Below are positions 26,694-34,484 of a stretch of DNA of 64,000 nt, piece after piece. The DNA lies in assembly GCF_022234545.1 (NCBI RefSeq), contig NZ_JAIEUI010000001.1, forward strand, positions 356,899-420,898, given 5' to 3'. Every line of letters begins with the position of its first letter. Position 1 is the first letter of the stretch. The notes under the pieces are model-generated. The model did not search any database. It was not told the origin of the DNA and worked only from the letters and a program-made list of their open reading frames with translations. The position numbers and the translations under genes are program-made. The stretch comes from Paenibacillus piscarius (GTDB lineage Bacteria > Bacillota > Bacilli > Paenibacillales > Paenibacillaceae).

Positions 26694-27566
26694 ATGAACT
26701 CTAATTCAAGCCAGCCCAAGGGACATGAGCCAGTCGCACTTATCACCGGTACCTCCAGCGGCTTCGGGCTGTTGACCGCACTTACATTGGCACGGCTAGG
26801 CTATAAGATCGTTGCGACGATGCGTGATCTGGAGCGCAGGGATGAACTTATTCAGCAGGCTGAACAGGCTGGTGTGCTGGAGCGTATGCACCTGCTGGCC
26901 CTGGATGTCACAGATGAAGCCTCAGTCGCAGCGGCCGTTCAAGCGACTCTTGAGCTTACCGGCAGGATTGATGTGCTGGTGAACAACGCCGGCTTGGCCG
27001 TAGGCGGCTTCGTGGAGGAAGTGGACATGGAGGCCTGGCGCCGGCAGATGGAGACCAACTTCTTCGGCCTGATTGCCGTCACGAAGGCTGTGCTTCCTGT
27101 CATGCGGGCACAGAGAAGCGGTCTAATTATTAATGTGAGCAGTGTCAGCGGCCTGACCGGCTTCCCCGGGTATGCTCCCTATGCTGCCTCCAAGTTCGCG
27201 GTGGAGGGCTTCAGCGAGAGTCTGCGCCAGGAGATGCTGTCATATGGTGTGCGGGTAGTGATCGTTGAACCGGGCTCCTTCCGCACGCCGATCTGGAGCA
27301 AGGGCATTGCCGGTATCCATAACCCTGAAGGGTCTCCCTACCGGGCCAGGCTGGAAGAGGTGCTGCGCTATTCGCGCCGCTCGGCTGAGACGGCCCCCGA
27401 TCCGCAGCAGGTGGCTGATCTGATTGGGCGGATTACCGCGAAGCGGGCTCCAAGGCTGCGGTATCCAGTAGGCAAAGGCTCGCGGATGCTGATGATCGGC
27501 AAGGCCCTGCTTCCCTGGAAGGTGCTGGAGGGCATTATCTCAAGATCACTGCGGGCAATGAAGTGA
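26694..27566 (+). CDS. Short-chain dehydrogenase/reductase (YusZ-like)
   Basis: 290 residues. Cofactor loop TGTSSGFGLLTALTL, the NNAGLA motif, catalytic Ser in VSSVSG and YAASKFAVEG are all in place, so an active classical SDR is expected. The VATMRDLERR turn suggests NADPH. Long C-terminal extension (GKGSRMLMIGKALLPWKV) resembles SDRs acting on lipophilic substrates. GAAGGAGGTGCGCC precedes the start, and it lies 15 bp after the broken pgsA gene, so it may use that transcript. Confidence 0.85.
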   Translation: MNSNSSQPKGHEPVALITGTSSGFGLLTALTLARLGYKIVATMRDLERRDELIQQAEQAGVLERMHLLALDVTDEASVAAAVQATLELTGRIDVLVNNAGLAVGGFVEEVDMEAWRRQMETNFFGLIAVTKAVLPVMRAQRSGLIINVSSVSGLTGFPGYAPYAASKFAVEGFSESLRQEMLSYGVRVVIVEPGSFRTPIWSKGIAGIHNPEGSPYRARLEEVLRYSRRSAETAPDPQQVADLIGRITAKRAPRLRYPVGKGSRMLMIGKALLPWKVLEGIISRSLRAMK

Positions 27567-27627
27567 GCGTAGTGCTGTCCGGTATTGCGCCAGAATTAGA
27601 GACAAGACATGAACAGGAGGTATGCTT

Positions 27628-28029
27628 TTGCCGGGAACGGTTGGATTACATATATGTTTCGATGAACAAGGCCGGGAGATTGAGGTGCTCGATGTGACCC
27701 GGGTCGCCAAGGACACCTACCGGATCGAGGAGACGCCGATTTTTAACCCCGGAATAGCGCTTGGTGACATTATCAGAGTGAGCGAGCGTGAGGGGATTGC
27801 TTATTACGTTGAAACGGTGAAAAAATCCGGGCTCGTCCGGTATGCCTGGCTGCTCAGCAAAGAGGCGGCGGCTTCCGAAGAGATCCGCAGCTTCACGAAG
27901 CGGGTTACAGAGCATGGCGGCAGATGGGAGCAGATCTTCGGCGGACTGCTGGTAATTCATCTGCCGAAGTACTCGTCGGTGAATGTGGAGCTGGAGATGG
28001 CGCGGATTATTGAGCATTTTGAAGGCTAA
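27628..28029 (+). CDS. DUF4265-like protein
   Basis: About 133 residues. PIFNPGIALGDIIRVSE followed by YYVETVKKSGLVRYAWLL is the pattern of DUF4265 proteins; function unknown. AGGAGG at 27615-27620 lies seven bases before an in-frame TTG at 27628, but only one base before an ATG at 27622; I prefer the TTG for spacing, though either is possible. It sits between an SDR and the signal peptidase gene on one strand. Confidence 0.6.
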   Translation: MPGTVGLHICFDEQGREIEVLDVTRVAKDTYRIEETPIFNPGIALGDIIRVSEREGIAYYVETVKKSGLVRYAWLLSKEAAASEEIRSFTKRVTEHGGRWEQIFGGLLVIHLPKYSSVNVELEMARIIEHFEG

Positions 28030-28052
28030 TATATGAATCTGAGGTGAAGGAA

Positions 28053-28550
28053 ATGAAAAAATTCTTGAAGCAGTGGGTGCCGAGTATTGCCATAGGCATT
28101 ATTCTGTCTTTATTTATCCGAACCTACGTGGCGGAAGCGATGCGGGTGCCTACGAATTCGATGGTCCCGACCATAGAAGTGAACGACCGTCTCGTCGTGG
28201 ACAAAATGCTCTGGAACTCCTCGCTGAAGCACGGAGACCTCGTGGTGTTCCATCCGCCGGTTGCCGAAGATGCGCATAAGCGTTATGTCAAGCGGCTGAT
28301 CGGTCTGCCGGGAGACGTCATTGAGATCAAGGACGGTACACTGTATCGTAACCAGGAAGCAGTCGCTGAGCCGTACCTGCAGGAGAAGATGACTTATACC
28401 TTCGGGCCGGTCACCGTTCCGGCAGACCATTATTTTTTCCTGGGCGATAACCGCAATGTAAGTTATGACGGCCACCTATGGGAGACTCCATTCGTAGATA
28501 AGAATGCGCTGATCGGCAAAGTACTATTCGATGTGAACCAGCTGTTCTAA
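28053..28550 (+). CDS. lepB: Type I signal peptidase
   Basis: 165 residues. A single N-terminal membrane anchor (SIAIGIILSLFIRTYV) precedes the catalytic Ser36 in PTNSMVPTI and the general-base Lys80 in KRYVKRLIGLPGD; box E is FLGDNRNVSYDGH. It cleaves signal peptides of exported proteins at the outer face of the membrane. ATG 28053 has GAGGTG six bases upstream; a GTG at 28044 is less likely. The short length is normal for Bacillus SipS-like enzymes. It overlaps the convergent Dabb gene by four bases. Confidence 0.9.
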   Translation: MKKFLKQWVPSIAIGIILSLFIRTYVAEAMRVPTNSMVPTIEVNDRLVVDKMLWNSSLKHGDLVVFHPPVAEDAHKRYVKRLIGLPGDVIEIKDGTLYRNQEAVAEPYLQEKMTYTFGPVTVPADHYFFLGDNRNVSYDGHLWETPFVDKNALIGKVLFDVNQLF

Positions 28551-28846
28551 AGCGGGTAGTCTACCACCACAACGTTCTCCAAGATTCCGTCCAGCATGGA
28601 CACGAACTTCTGGTGGGCCGGATGCGGCCCGTAGGCACGCAGGGCTTCCTGATTCTCAAAGGTCACGCGGAGCCCCAGCGTATAGCCGTGGACATTCTCC
28701 TGCTCCTCGGTCACATTAACGCCTGCTGTAAGGTCAATGATGCCAGGGATTTGCTTTTTCAGCGCCAGCAGTGCTTGTACCAGATCCTGCTCCCGGCTTG
28801 GTTCATATTGCTCATTGAAGCGGAAGACGACGAGATGCTCATACAT
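28547..28846 (-). CDS. Dabb-family (stress-responsive alpha/beta barrel) protein
   Basis: 99 residues: YEHLVVFRFNEQY at the start, PGIIDLTAGVNVTEE and YTLGLRVTFENQEALRAY are diagnostic of the Dabb dimeric ferredoxin-like fold. Function is not assigned in bacteria. An AGGAGG-type site lies just before the start. It converges on lepB. Confidence 0.85.
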   Translation of the reverse strand: MYEHLVVFRFNEQYEPSREQDLVQALLALKKQIPGIIDLTAGVNVTEEQENVHGYTLGLRVTFENQEALRAYGPHPAHQKFVSMLDGILENVVVVDYPL

Positions 28847-28923
28847 ATTGGATCAGATCCTCCTTAAAAAAGTGTTAGGTTGCATTAGCGATTATACTAC
28901 AAATAGGAAGGCGGGAGGAAAAC

Positions 28924-29385
28924 ATGATGACCGGAAGTTCTATAGCGATCACCGACCGGATCAAAACTCCTAAGCCCGGCAAAGCCTTGATAGGTATGTT
29001 AATTCCGCTTATTTTCCTCTCATTGTCCCCCATCCCCGGCCCGGATCGGCATTTCTATTTATACTACTTCAGGCTGGTATGGATTGGAGTCAGCATCGCA
29101 GCCTGCCTCTTAATCCTCGTGAATGCGCTGCGGAAGGAAAATCAGCTTCAGTGGGGGACAGATTCGCTTATTATTCGCAAAAATCGTATCTCTGCGTCAG
29201 AGATCAAGGCCATTTGCATAGATGGTCCATTAGTAGGAATATTGCCAGCAGGCAAACGGATTGTCCCGGTTCCTCTCAGCTTCAGGTTCACAGAAGACCC
29301 GGCAGCGGCGATGAAGAGGCTGATAATCTGGGCGGAAGAGAACGGGATCACGCTAAAATACAAGAAATTTGTCAGATGGCTCTGA
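28924..29385 (+). CDS. Two-helix membrane protein with PH-like tail
   Basis: 153 residues. Two transmembrane helices (LIGMLIPLIFLSLSPI and LVWIGVSIAACLLILV) are followed by a soluble domain (LQWGTDSLIIRKNRISASEI) resembling bacterial PH-like YdbS/YvcK-type membrane-associated domains. GGGAGGA precedes two adjacent ATGs (28924, 28927). Function unknown. Confidence 0.6.
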   Translation: MMTGSSIAITDRIKTPKPGKALIGMLIPLIFLSLSPIPGPDRHFYLYYFRLVWIGVSIAACLLILVNALRKENQLQWGTDSLIIRKNRISASEIKAICIDGPLVGILPAGKRIVPVPLSFRFTEDPAAAMKRLIIWAEENGITLKYKKFVRWL

Positions 29386-29539
29386 ACAGAATTTGGAAAG
29401 GCGTCTTAAGGCAGGGATTCTCTGGAACTAGATTGCACGCAGTTTGTGACTTTCACCGGATTGTGGCCTGGCGGGTCTGTTGAATATGATCAAGTGGAGC
29501 ATAACGGAATATTCCTATAAACTAAAGGGGTGCTGAAAC

Positions 29540-30574
29540 TTGAAGGTACATGTCACAGATCTGAAGCACGGCGATTGTCTTATGGCAGACACTTTCAACG
29601 GTGTAGGGCTGCACGTTCTCCCCAAGGGGACACAGGTGCAGCGGGAAGAGATCAGTATCCTGATCCGGCACAAAATCGATTACGTGGATATCGAGCCGCG
29701 CAGCAGGCAGCATACAGATGCTGAACCGGAGCCTAGCCACGGGCTGCATGATGATTTTGACGTGGCGATTCTGAATTATGAGGCTATTTTTCTGGAGGCG
29801 CTCACGAAGGGCAGCTTCACCCGGTCTGCTGTGGATGACACGCTGAAGCCGCTTCTGGACACCTTGGCCGGACAAAAGGACGTCGTCTCCCTGCTCCTTC
29901 TGCTGGACCGGGATGACATCGATACATATCACCACTCTCTACAGGTGGGCTTATTATCCTATTATATTGCTGCGTGGATGGGCTACTCGAAGGAGGAGCG
30001 TTACCAGATCAGCCGTGCGGGCTACCTGCATGACATCGGCAAAAGCCGCGTGCCCCTGTCCATTCTCAACAAGCAGGGACTGCTGACGGAAGCCGAGACG
30101 GAGGAGCTGGCACGCCACACGTCCTACGGCTATGATCTGATCCGCGGCTCCGGGCTGGATGAGGTTACAGCACTTGTAGCCCTTCAGCACCATGAATATG
30201 AGGACGGCACAGGGTATCCGAAGCAGCTGCACAAGCAGGATATTCATCCTTATGCGCAGATCGTTTCGGTCGCCAATATCTATATGTCGCTTACGACTTC
30301 TACCCCGAACCGCCCCAAGCAAGGGCTGGTCACCGTGCTGCGCAAGGTGCATGAGATGGGGTTCGGCAAGCTGAACGAGCGGGTGGTTCAGGCGCTTACC
30401 GGACATCTGCTGCCAAGCTTCGTGGGCAAGAATGTCCAGCTGAGTAACGGCGAAGTGGGCCAGATTATCATGAACAATCCGCTGGATCTGTTCAAGCCGC
30501 TCGTCAAAGTCGGCGAGGGCTTCAGGGATTTGTCGCGCGAACGCAGCTTGTCTATTGAAGAGGTTTTGAATTAA
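29540..30574 (+). CDS. HD-GYP domain protein, probable c-di-GMP phosphodiesterase
   Basis: 344 residues. The start is a TTG at 29540 with AAAGGGG nine bases before. The HD-GYP domain runs from about residue 125: YHHSLQVGLLSYY (first metal ligands), HDIGK (164-168), RHTSYGYDLI and HHEYEDGTGYP (217-227), all metal and signature residues kept. Such enzymes hydrolyse cyclic-di-GMP to pGpG or GMP. The N-terminal 110 residues match the extension common in Paenibacillus and Bacillus HD-GYP proteins, with no receiver or PAS domain. A terminator follows, then the alarmone synthetase gene on the same strand. Confidence 0.85.
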   Translation: MKVHVTDLKHGDCLMADTFNGVGLHVLPKGTQVQREEISILIRHKIDYVDIEPRSRQHTDAEPEPSHGLHDDFDVAILNYEAIFLEALTKGSFTRSAVDDTLKPLLDTLAGQKDVVSLLLLLDRDDIDTYHHSLQVGLLSYYIAAWMGYSKEERYQISRAGYLHDIGKSRVPLSILNKQGLLTEAETEELARHTSYGYDLIRGSGLDEVTALVALQHHEYEDGTGYPKQLHKQDIHPYAQIVSVANIYMSLTTSTPNRPKQGLVTVLRKVHEMGFGKLNERVVQALTGHLLPSFVGKNVQLSNGEVGQIIMNNPLDLFKPLVKVGEGFRDLSRERSLSIEEVLN

Positions 30575-30605
30575 GAGATGGCCGAAAGAAGCAGTGTACG
30601 GAAAC

Positions 30606-30641
30606 GGCCAGACTGTCCCCAGCGGATGGTCTGGTCTTTTT
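30606..30641 (+). terminator. Rho-independent terminator
   Basis: CCAGAC (30608-30613) pairs with GTCTGG (30629-30634), with inner TCC/GGA pairing, followed by TCTTTTT. It ends the HD-GYP gene. Confidence 0.8.
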
Positions 30642-30651
30642 GCGATAAATC

Positions 30652-30725
30652 TATATGTTTTGGGGTCCCCGCAAAGTATCTGATTCATCACCTACGCTAA
30701 AGCTTCACTTTGTGGGGTTATTTTG
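30652..30725 (+). ncRNA. 74-nt repeated structured element, copy 1
   Basis: Aligns without gaps to 43004-43077 at about 59 of 74 positions. Within it, CCCCGC (positions 16-21) and CTTCAC (52-57) can each pair with the same GTGGGG (61-66), which is followed by TTATTTTG. Two mutually exclusive helices ending in a T-rich run look like an attenuator. It lies 95 bp upstream of the alarmone synthetase start and about 10 bp after a terminator. Function is inferred, not shown. Confidence 0.5.
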
Positions 30726-30819
30726 CGCGAACAGGAAAGGTGTGATGGAGAGTTTGAATTCACATGATAGATTGGCTATGATTAATGATAGATAGCAGAT
30801 GGCAGAAGGAGAAATGCAG

Positions 30820-31560
30820 ATGAATACCGATAACCAGCTGGAGAAATTGAAGCAGATCAAGCACGAGCTTACCCGCTTCATGATGATTTACAAGTTCGCC
30901 CTTGCGGAGATGGAGACCAAGATTGATATCCTCAAAGAGGAATTCCAGCTCCTGCATGATTATAGCCCGATAGAGCACACCAAATCCCGCCTCAAGTCCC
31001 CCGAGAGTATTATGAATAAAATGCTGCGCAAAAACAGCGAGCTCTCCCTCCCGCAGATCCGCTCCAGTATTAAGGACATTGCCGGGCTTCGTATTACTTG
31101 CTCGTTTATTTCCGATATCTATCAAGTTAGTGCCATGCTCCAAAAGCAGGATGATCTCAAGGTGCTGGCCATTAAGGATTATATCAAGAACCCGAAGCCG
31201 AACGGCTACCAGAGCCTGCATCTGCTGGTCGAGGTTCCCGTCTTCATGTCAGACTGCCAGGAGCATGTCTGTGTTGAGGTGCAGATCCGTACTATTGCTA
31301 TGGATTTCTGGGCGAGTCTGGAGCATAAAATTTTCTATAAATACAGCCAGGCGGTGCCCGAGCATCTGACCCGTGAACTGAAGAACGCAGCGGACAAGGC
31401 GTATGAGCTTGATCTGCAGATGGAGCGGCTGCACCGTGAGATTCAGGAGATCAAGGACTCGCAGGAGGAAGAGGACACACTTTCGGGTCTGCGGCAGATT
31501 ATTCTGAATAACCAGCAGATCAGCCTGCCGGCTAATTTTGTGAAGCTGTTGACGGAATAA
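30820..31560 (+). CDS. Small alarmone (p)ppGpp synthetase
   Basis: 246 residues from the ATG at 30820, eight bases after AAGGAG; ATGs at 30799 and 30814 fit that site less well. RelA/SpoT synthetase motifs are RLKSPESIMNKM, DIAGLRITCSF, KNPKPNGYQSLHLLVE and VEVQIRTIAMDFWASLEHK, giving the pyrophosphate-transfer site that makes (p)ppGpp from ATP and GTP or GDP. There is no HD hydrolase domain, so it is a SasA/SasB (RelP/RelQ) type. The C-terminal coiled tail (LDLQMERLHREIQEIKDSQEE) is longer than in B. subtilis YjbM or YwaC. Confidence 0.88.
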   Translation: MNTDNQLEKLKQIKHELTRFMMIYKFALAEMETKIDILKEEFQLLHDYSPIEHTKSRLKSPESIMNKMLRKNSELSLPQIRSSIKDIAGLRITCSFISDIYQVSAMLQKQDDLKVLAIKDYIKNPKPNGYQSLHLLVEVPVFMSDCQEHVCVEVQIRTIAMDFWASLEHKIFYKYSQAVPEHLTRELKNAADKAYELDLQMERLHREIQEIKDSQEEEDTLSGLRQIILNNQQISLPANFVKLLTE

Positions 31561-31599
31561 CAGCGGCAGAGGCGGCGAATAGGAGAAGGGGATAGGGCT

Positions 31600-32310
31600 A
31601 TGCAGTCATTCAAAATCATTAGTCTGGACATGTTCCAGACTCTGGTGAATATTCAGGGCAGACGGGCTGAAGTCTGGAAGCCGCTGCTGAAGCAGGAGTT
31701 CAGTGAAGCACGGTCGCTGGAGCTGGGCAGCCAATTGCTGAAGGGCTACTATACGGCAGCATCGGCTGCCCGGGAGGCCGGTACTTTTATCAGCAGCCGG
31801 GAGATTTATTACATAGGATTTCAGAGCATATTACAAAAATATGGCCTGGATTATGATAGCACGCAGGCGGTGGAGAATCTGTTCGCCCAGCACCGGCTGT
31901 CTGAGATGTATGCAGATACATTAGCCTTCTTGGAGAGGATATGCGAGGAATATCAGGTCTGCATTGTCAGTGATACAGATGAGCTGATGCTTCCTGACTT
32001 CTACAAGAATTACCCGATCACTCTGTTCACCTCTGAGGCCTATCAGTCCTACAAGAATGACAGCCGGAACCGGATGTTCACTGAGGTGATTGCCCATTAC
32101 GGGGTGGAGCCGGGACAGATTCTCCATATCGGAGATTCGGCTGCGGATGTGCTGGGTGCGGCCAGGGCAGGCATCCGGTCCTGTTGGCTTAACAGGGAAG
32201 GACATCATTGGGACCATGAGATTAAGCCGGATTACACAGCGGAGACGCTGGATGAAGTCTATGAATTGTTGTCAGCCGCCAGCAGTCCGGGATTCATCAA
32301 TCAATCATAA
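31600..32310 (+). CDS. HAD-superfamily hydrolase
   Basis: 236 residues. Motif I is SLDMFQTL with one nucleophilic Asp; the +2 residue is Phe instead of Asp, as in haloacid-dehalogenase-type members. Motif II is CIVSDTDE and motif III/IV is HIGDSAADVLGAARAG. The helical cap domain lies between residues 20 and 95. A substrate cannot be told; the missing second Asp argues against a classical phosphatase. GGAGAAGGGGATA precedes the ATG. Confidence 0.8.
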   Translation: MQSFKIISLDMFQTLVNIQGRRAEVWKPLLKQEFSEARSLELGSQLLKGYYTAASAAREAGTFISSREIYYIGFQSILQKYGLDYDSTQAVENLFAQHRLSEMYADTLAFLERICEEYQVCIVSDTDELMLPDFYKNYPITLFTSEAYQSYKNDSRNRMFTEVIAHYGVEPGQILHIGDSAADVLGAARAGIRSCWLNREGHHWDHEIKPDYTAETLDEVYELLSAASSPGFINQS

Positions 32311-32327
32311 AGGAGACGTGAGCAAAG

Positions 32328-32891
32328 ATGAGTGAAGTGAACCACAATTCCGAAGAGCAGGAGCTGGAGCTGCTGAAATACCCGGTCGGCAGATTTCAGG
32401 CCAGTGGTGTGAAGCCGACGTCCGAGGAGCGGGAAGAATCGATAGCGGTCATCGAGCAGCTGGCGGCCCAGTTAAGGGCAGCGGTAGAGCCGCTGACGGC
32501 GGAGCAACTGGAGACACCTTACCGTCCGGGCGGCTGGACCGTGAAGCAGGTGGTGCACCATCTCGCCGATACCGGCATGTATGGCTACCTGCGCTTCAAG
32601 CGGGGGCTGACCGAGGATGCGCCGCAGGTACCAAGCTACAGGCAGGACCTCTGGGCGGAGCAGAGCGATTATGCAGAAGAGCCGGCGGCCACCTCGCTTG
32701 AAATGGTGGAGCTGCTGAACCGGCGGTTCGCACGTCTGCTGCACTCCCTGACACCTGTGGATTATGACCGTACCTTTGTTAGCGGAGGACTGGGGGCAAT
32801 GACGCTGGATACCGCCGTGGAGCGGTACATTTGGCACAGCCGCCATCATATCGCGCAGATTACAGCCTTGATCCGGCGCAGCGGCTGGTAA
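32328..32891 (+). CDS. DinB/YfiT-like metal-dependent hydrolase (BstA-like)
   Basis: 187 residues. KYPVGRF near the start, PYRPGGWTVKQVVHHLADT, YLRFKRGLTED and YIWHSRHHIAQI match YfiT/BstA, with the three metal-binding histidines in VVHHLA and SRHHIA. YfiT-type proteins in bacillithiol producers are S-transferases or hydrolases acting on bacillithiol conjugates; a role in thiol-based detoxification is likely. It follows the HAD gene by 17 bp with a good ribosome binding site, so the two may be cotranscribed. Confidence 0.88.
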   Translation: MSEVNHNSEEQELELLKYPVGRFQASGVKPTSEEREESIAVIEQLAAQLRAAVEPLTAEQLETPYRPGGWTVKQVVHHLADTGMYGYLRFKRGLTEDAPQVPSYRQDLWAEQSDYAEEPAATSLEMVELLNRRFARLLHSLTPVDYDRTFVSGGLGAMTLDTAVERYIWHSRHHIAQITALIRRSGW

Positions 32892-32911
32892 TTCATAGCT
32901 TCATGGTGAAC

Positions 32912-32944
32912 AGACGGACGGGGAATGCCCGCCGTCTTTTTTTG
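32912..32944 (+). terminator. Rho-independent terminator
   Basis: AGACGG-A-CGGG pairs with CCCG-CCGTCT and is followed by seven T, ending the YfiT-like gene. Confidence 0.88.
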
Positions 32945-32976
32945 CGGCTTTTGAACTCAACCGAGTGATAAGGCGG

Positions 32977-33028
32977 AATGTAATCGAAAAACCGATTACA
33001 TTTGGCGTGGTGGAGGCGTGCAGGGCGG
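32977..33028. repeat. Single dispersed copy of the 51-bp repeat unit
   Basis: Starts AATGTAATCGAAAAACCG as in the array at 19319 and continues through GGAGGCGTG, then begins a degenerate second unit at 33029 (AATGTGG). Here AATGTAATCG pairs perfectly with CGATTACATT, giving a 10-bp hairpin that the array units have partly lost. Confidence 0.75.
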
Positions 33029-33161
33029 AATGTGGCGCGAAAGTACCTGGGTTTTAATATATGGCATCGGCGCTGCATTTCATCGTCACCTGGGCATGAG
33101 CGGATACATATCTTAACCCAGAAGGATAAAATACGGCCTCTCACGGAAAGGAAGGATTAGC

Positions 33162-34001
33162 GTGACCTCTTATATGGACTATACGTCGCCCGATACACAG
33201 TTTACGTTTGACCTGAACTGCAATACGTTATTCAAGAAGGATGAGTGCAATTACATCAACCTGCTCGGCGTCAAAAATCTGAACACCCTGGAGAATATCT
33301 CGCTGCTTGATATTTTTCTCAGCAAATCCAATGTGGTAGAGCCGCACTACCATCAGAATGCTGCTGAGCTGGTCTATTGTATCTCCGGTGAAGCTGTGGT
33401 GTCGCTGATCAACCCGTTCACGAATGAGCTGCTGCATTTCCCGATCACCCCGGGACAGGTTGCCAATGTGCCGCAGGGCTGGTGGCATTATGAGATTGCG
33501 ACGGTGGACTGTACCCATCTGCTGGCCATCTTCGATGCGCCTACGCCTGAAGTAATTCTCGGCTCGGACATTCTGAGCTTGACACCGGCTAATGTGCTTG
33601 CCCATACGTATTGTCTGAATGAAGCACTGGTCAAGGAGGCGCTGGCTCCGGTGAAGCCGAAGACCTTCATTGGCCCGCCTGCAGACTGCTGTCATTCCAT
33701 GCCGAACACTGCCGGGACAATGGTTAATGCCCAGATGGCTCCTGTCACCATGCCTCCAATGATGCCAAATGCCAATATGGCCCCCATGATGACTAATGCC
33801 AACATGCCGCCTTACATGTATTCTCAGCCGTCCCCGCAGTCCTTCGGATACCAACCGATGCCTGTACACGGTTATTACGCGCAGCCTTATGCCCAACCCT
33901 ACCGCCAGCCCGTTCCCCTGCGTATTCCCATGCCGTCAATGAGGCTGGAACAGAATAACTGTATCCGGGCGACAGAACAAGGACAGCGGCGTATGCTGTG
34001 A
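33162..34001 (+). CDS. Cupin protein with Met/Pro-rich tail
   Basis: 279 residues, GTG start at 33162 after GGAAAGGAAGG. Residues 1-160 form a cupin: VVEPHYHQNAAELVYCISGE (metal motif 1) and PGQVANVPQGWWHYE (motif 2), close to oxalate-decarboxylase-like bicupin halves of spore coats. The last 110 residues are low complexity, rich in Met, Pro, Asn, Gln and Tyr (MPPMMPNANMAPMM), as in spore-coat proteins. A spore coat role is inference. The tail could bind metal through methionines or be cross-linked through tyrosines. Confidence 0.75.
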   Translation: MTSYMDYTSPDTQFTFDLNCNTLFKKDECNYINLLGVKNLNTLENISLLDIFLSKSNVVEPHYHQNAAELVYCISGEAVVSLINPFTNELLHFPITPGQVANVPQGWWHYEIATVDCTHLLAIFDAPTPEVILGSDILSLTPANVLAHTYCLNEALVKEALAPVKPKTFIGPPADCCHSMPNTAGTMVNAQMAPVTMPPMMPNANMAPMMTNANMPPYMYSQPSPQSFGYQPMPVHGYYAQPYAQPYRQPVPLRIPMPSMRLEQNNCIRATEQGQRRML

Positions 34002-34031
34002 AGGCATGAATAGCGCGCCGCTGCCCTTTTT
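33984..34031 (+). terminator. Terminator overlapping the cupin gene stop
   Basis: CAGCGGCG (33984-33991) pairs with CGCCGCTG (34016-34023), followed by CCCTTTTT. Arm one lies inside the coding sequence. Confidence 0.65.
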
Positions 34032-34045
34032 ATAAACGTTAGGAA

Positions 34046-34453
34046 TTAGTTATCTGTACCCTTGCTGCCACTAGCCCGGAAGGATTTCAGGTAGTTCTGA
34101 ATCTCATCCTGAGGCGTCAGCAGCAGACCGGCCAGCATATCCTGAATCGAACGCAGGGCGGTAATCTTCTCATCGATTTCAGCGATTTTGCCGCGGACAA
34201 GCTCCTTCAGATGCTCCTCATCCATCTTGGAGCCGAGCAGCGCGAGTGCCGCCTGGATCTCCTTGAGCGAATATCCCAGAGATTTGGCGTCCTTGATGAA
34301 CTTCAGCTTCACCAGATCGTCGGCGGAGTAGAGCCGGTAGCCGCTCGCACTCCGCTCCGGGACAGGCAGGATGCCGCTGTCCTCGTAATAGCGTATCGCC
34401 GCCGGGCTGAGTCCTGCCTGCCGGGCCAGCTCGCCGCGTGTCATTCCCTCCAT
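34046..34453 (-). CDS. MerR-family transcriptional regulator
   Basis: 135 residues from the ATG at 34451-34453, with GGGGAG seven bases upstream. The winged-helix start is TRGELARQAGLSPAAIRYYEDSGILP, followed by YRLYSADDLVKLKFI and a coiled-coil dimer helix; no Cys cluster for metals is visible. MerR proteins activate by bending promoters with long spacers. It is downstream of the alpha/beta hydrolase gene on the same strand (31 bp gap), and the promoter of that operon has a 20-bp spacer, so autoregulation is likely. Confidence 0.88.
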   Translation of the reverse strand: MEGMTRGELARQAGLSPAAIRYYEDSGILPVPERSASGYRLYSADDLVKLKFIKDAKSLGYSLKEIQAALALLGSKMDEEHLKELVRGKIAEIDEKITALRSIQDMLAGLLLTPQDEIQNYLKSFRASGSKGTDN

Positions 34454-34484
34454 CTGGCTTCTCCCCTTTGCTCGTGGTCTAAGA

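Noticed and set aside
30652-30725. Hammerhead ribozyme or known riboswitch
   Set aside because: A CTGAT motif is present, but the remaining conserved core of hammerhead RNA is missing and I recognise no riboswitch consensus.
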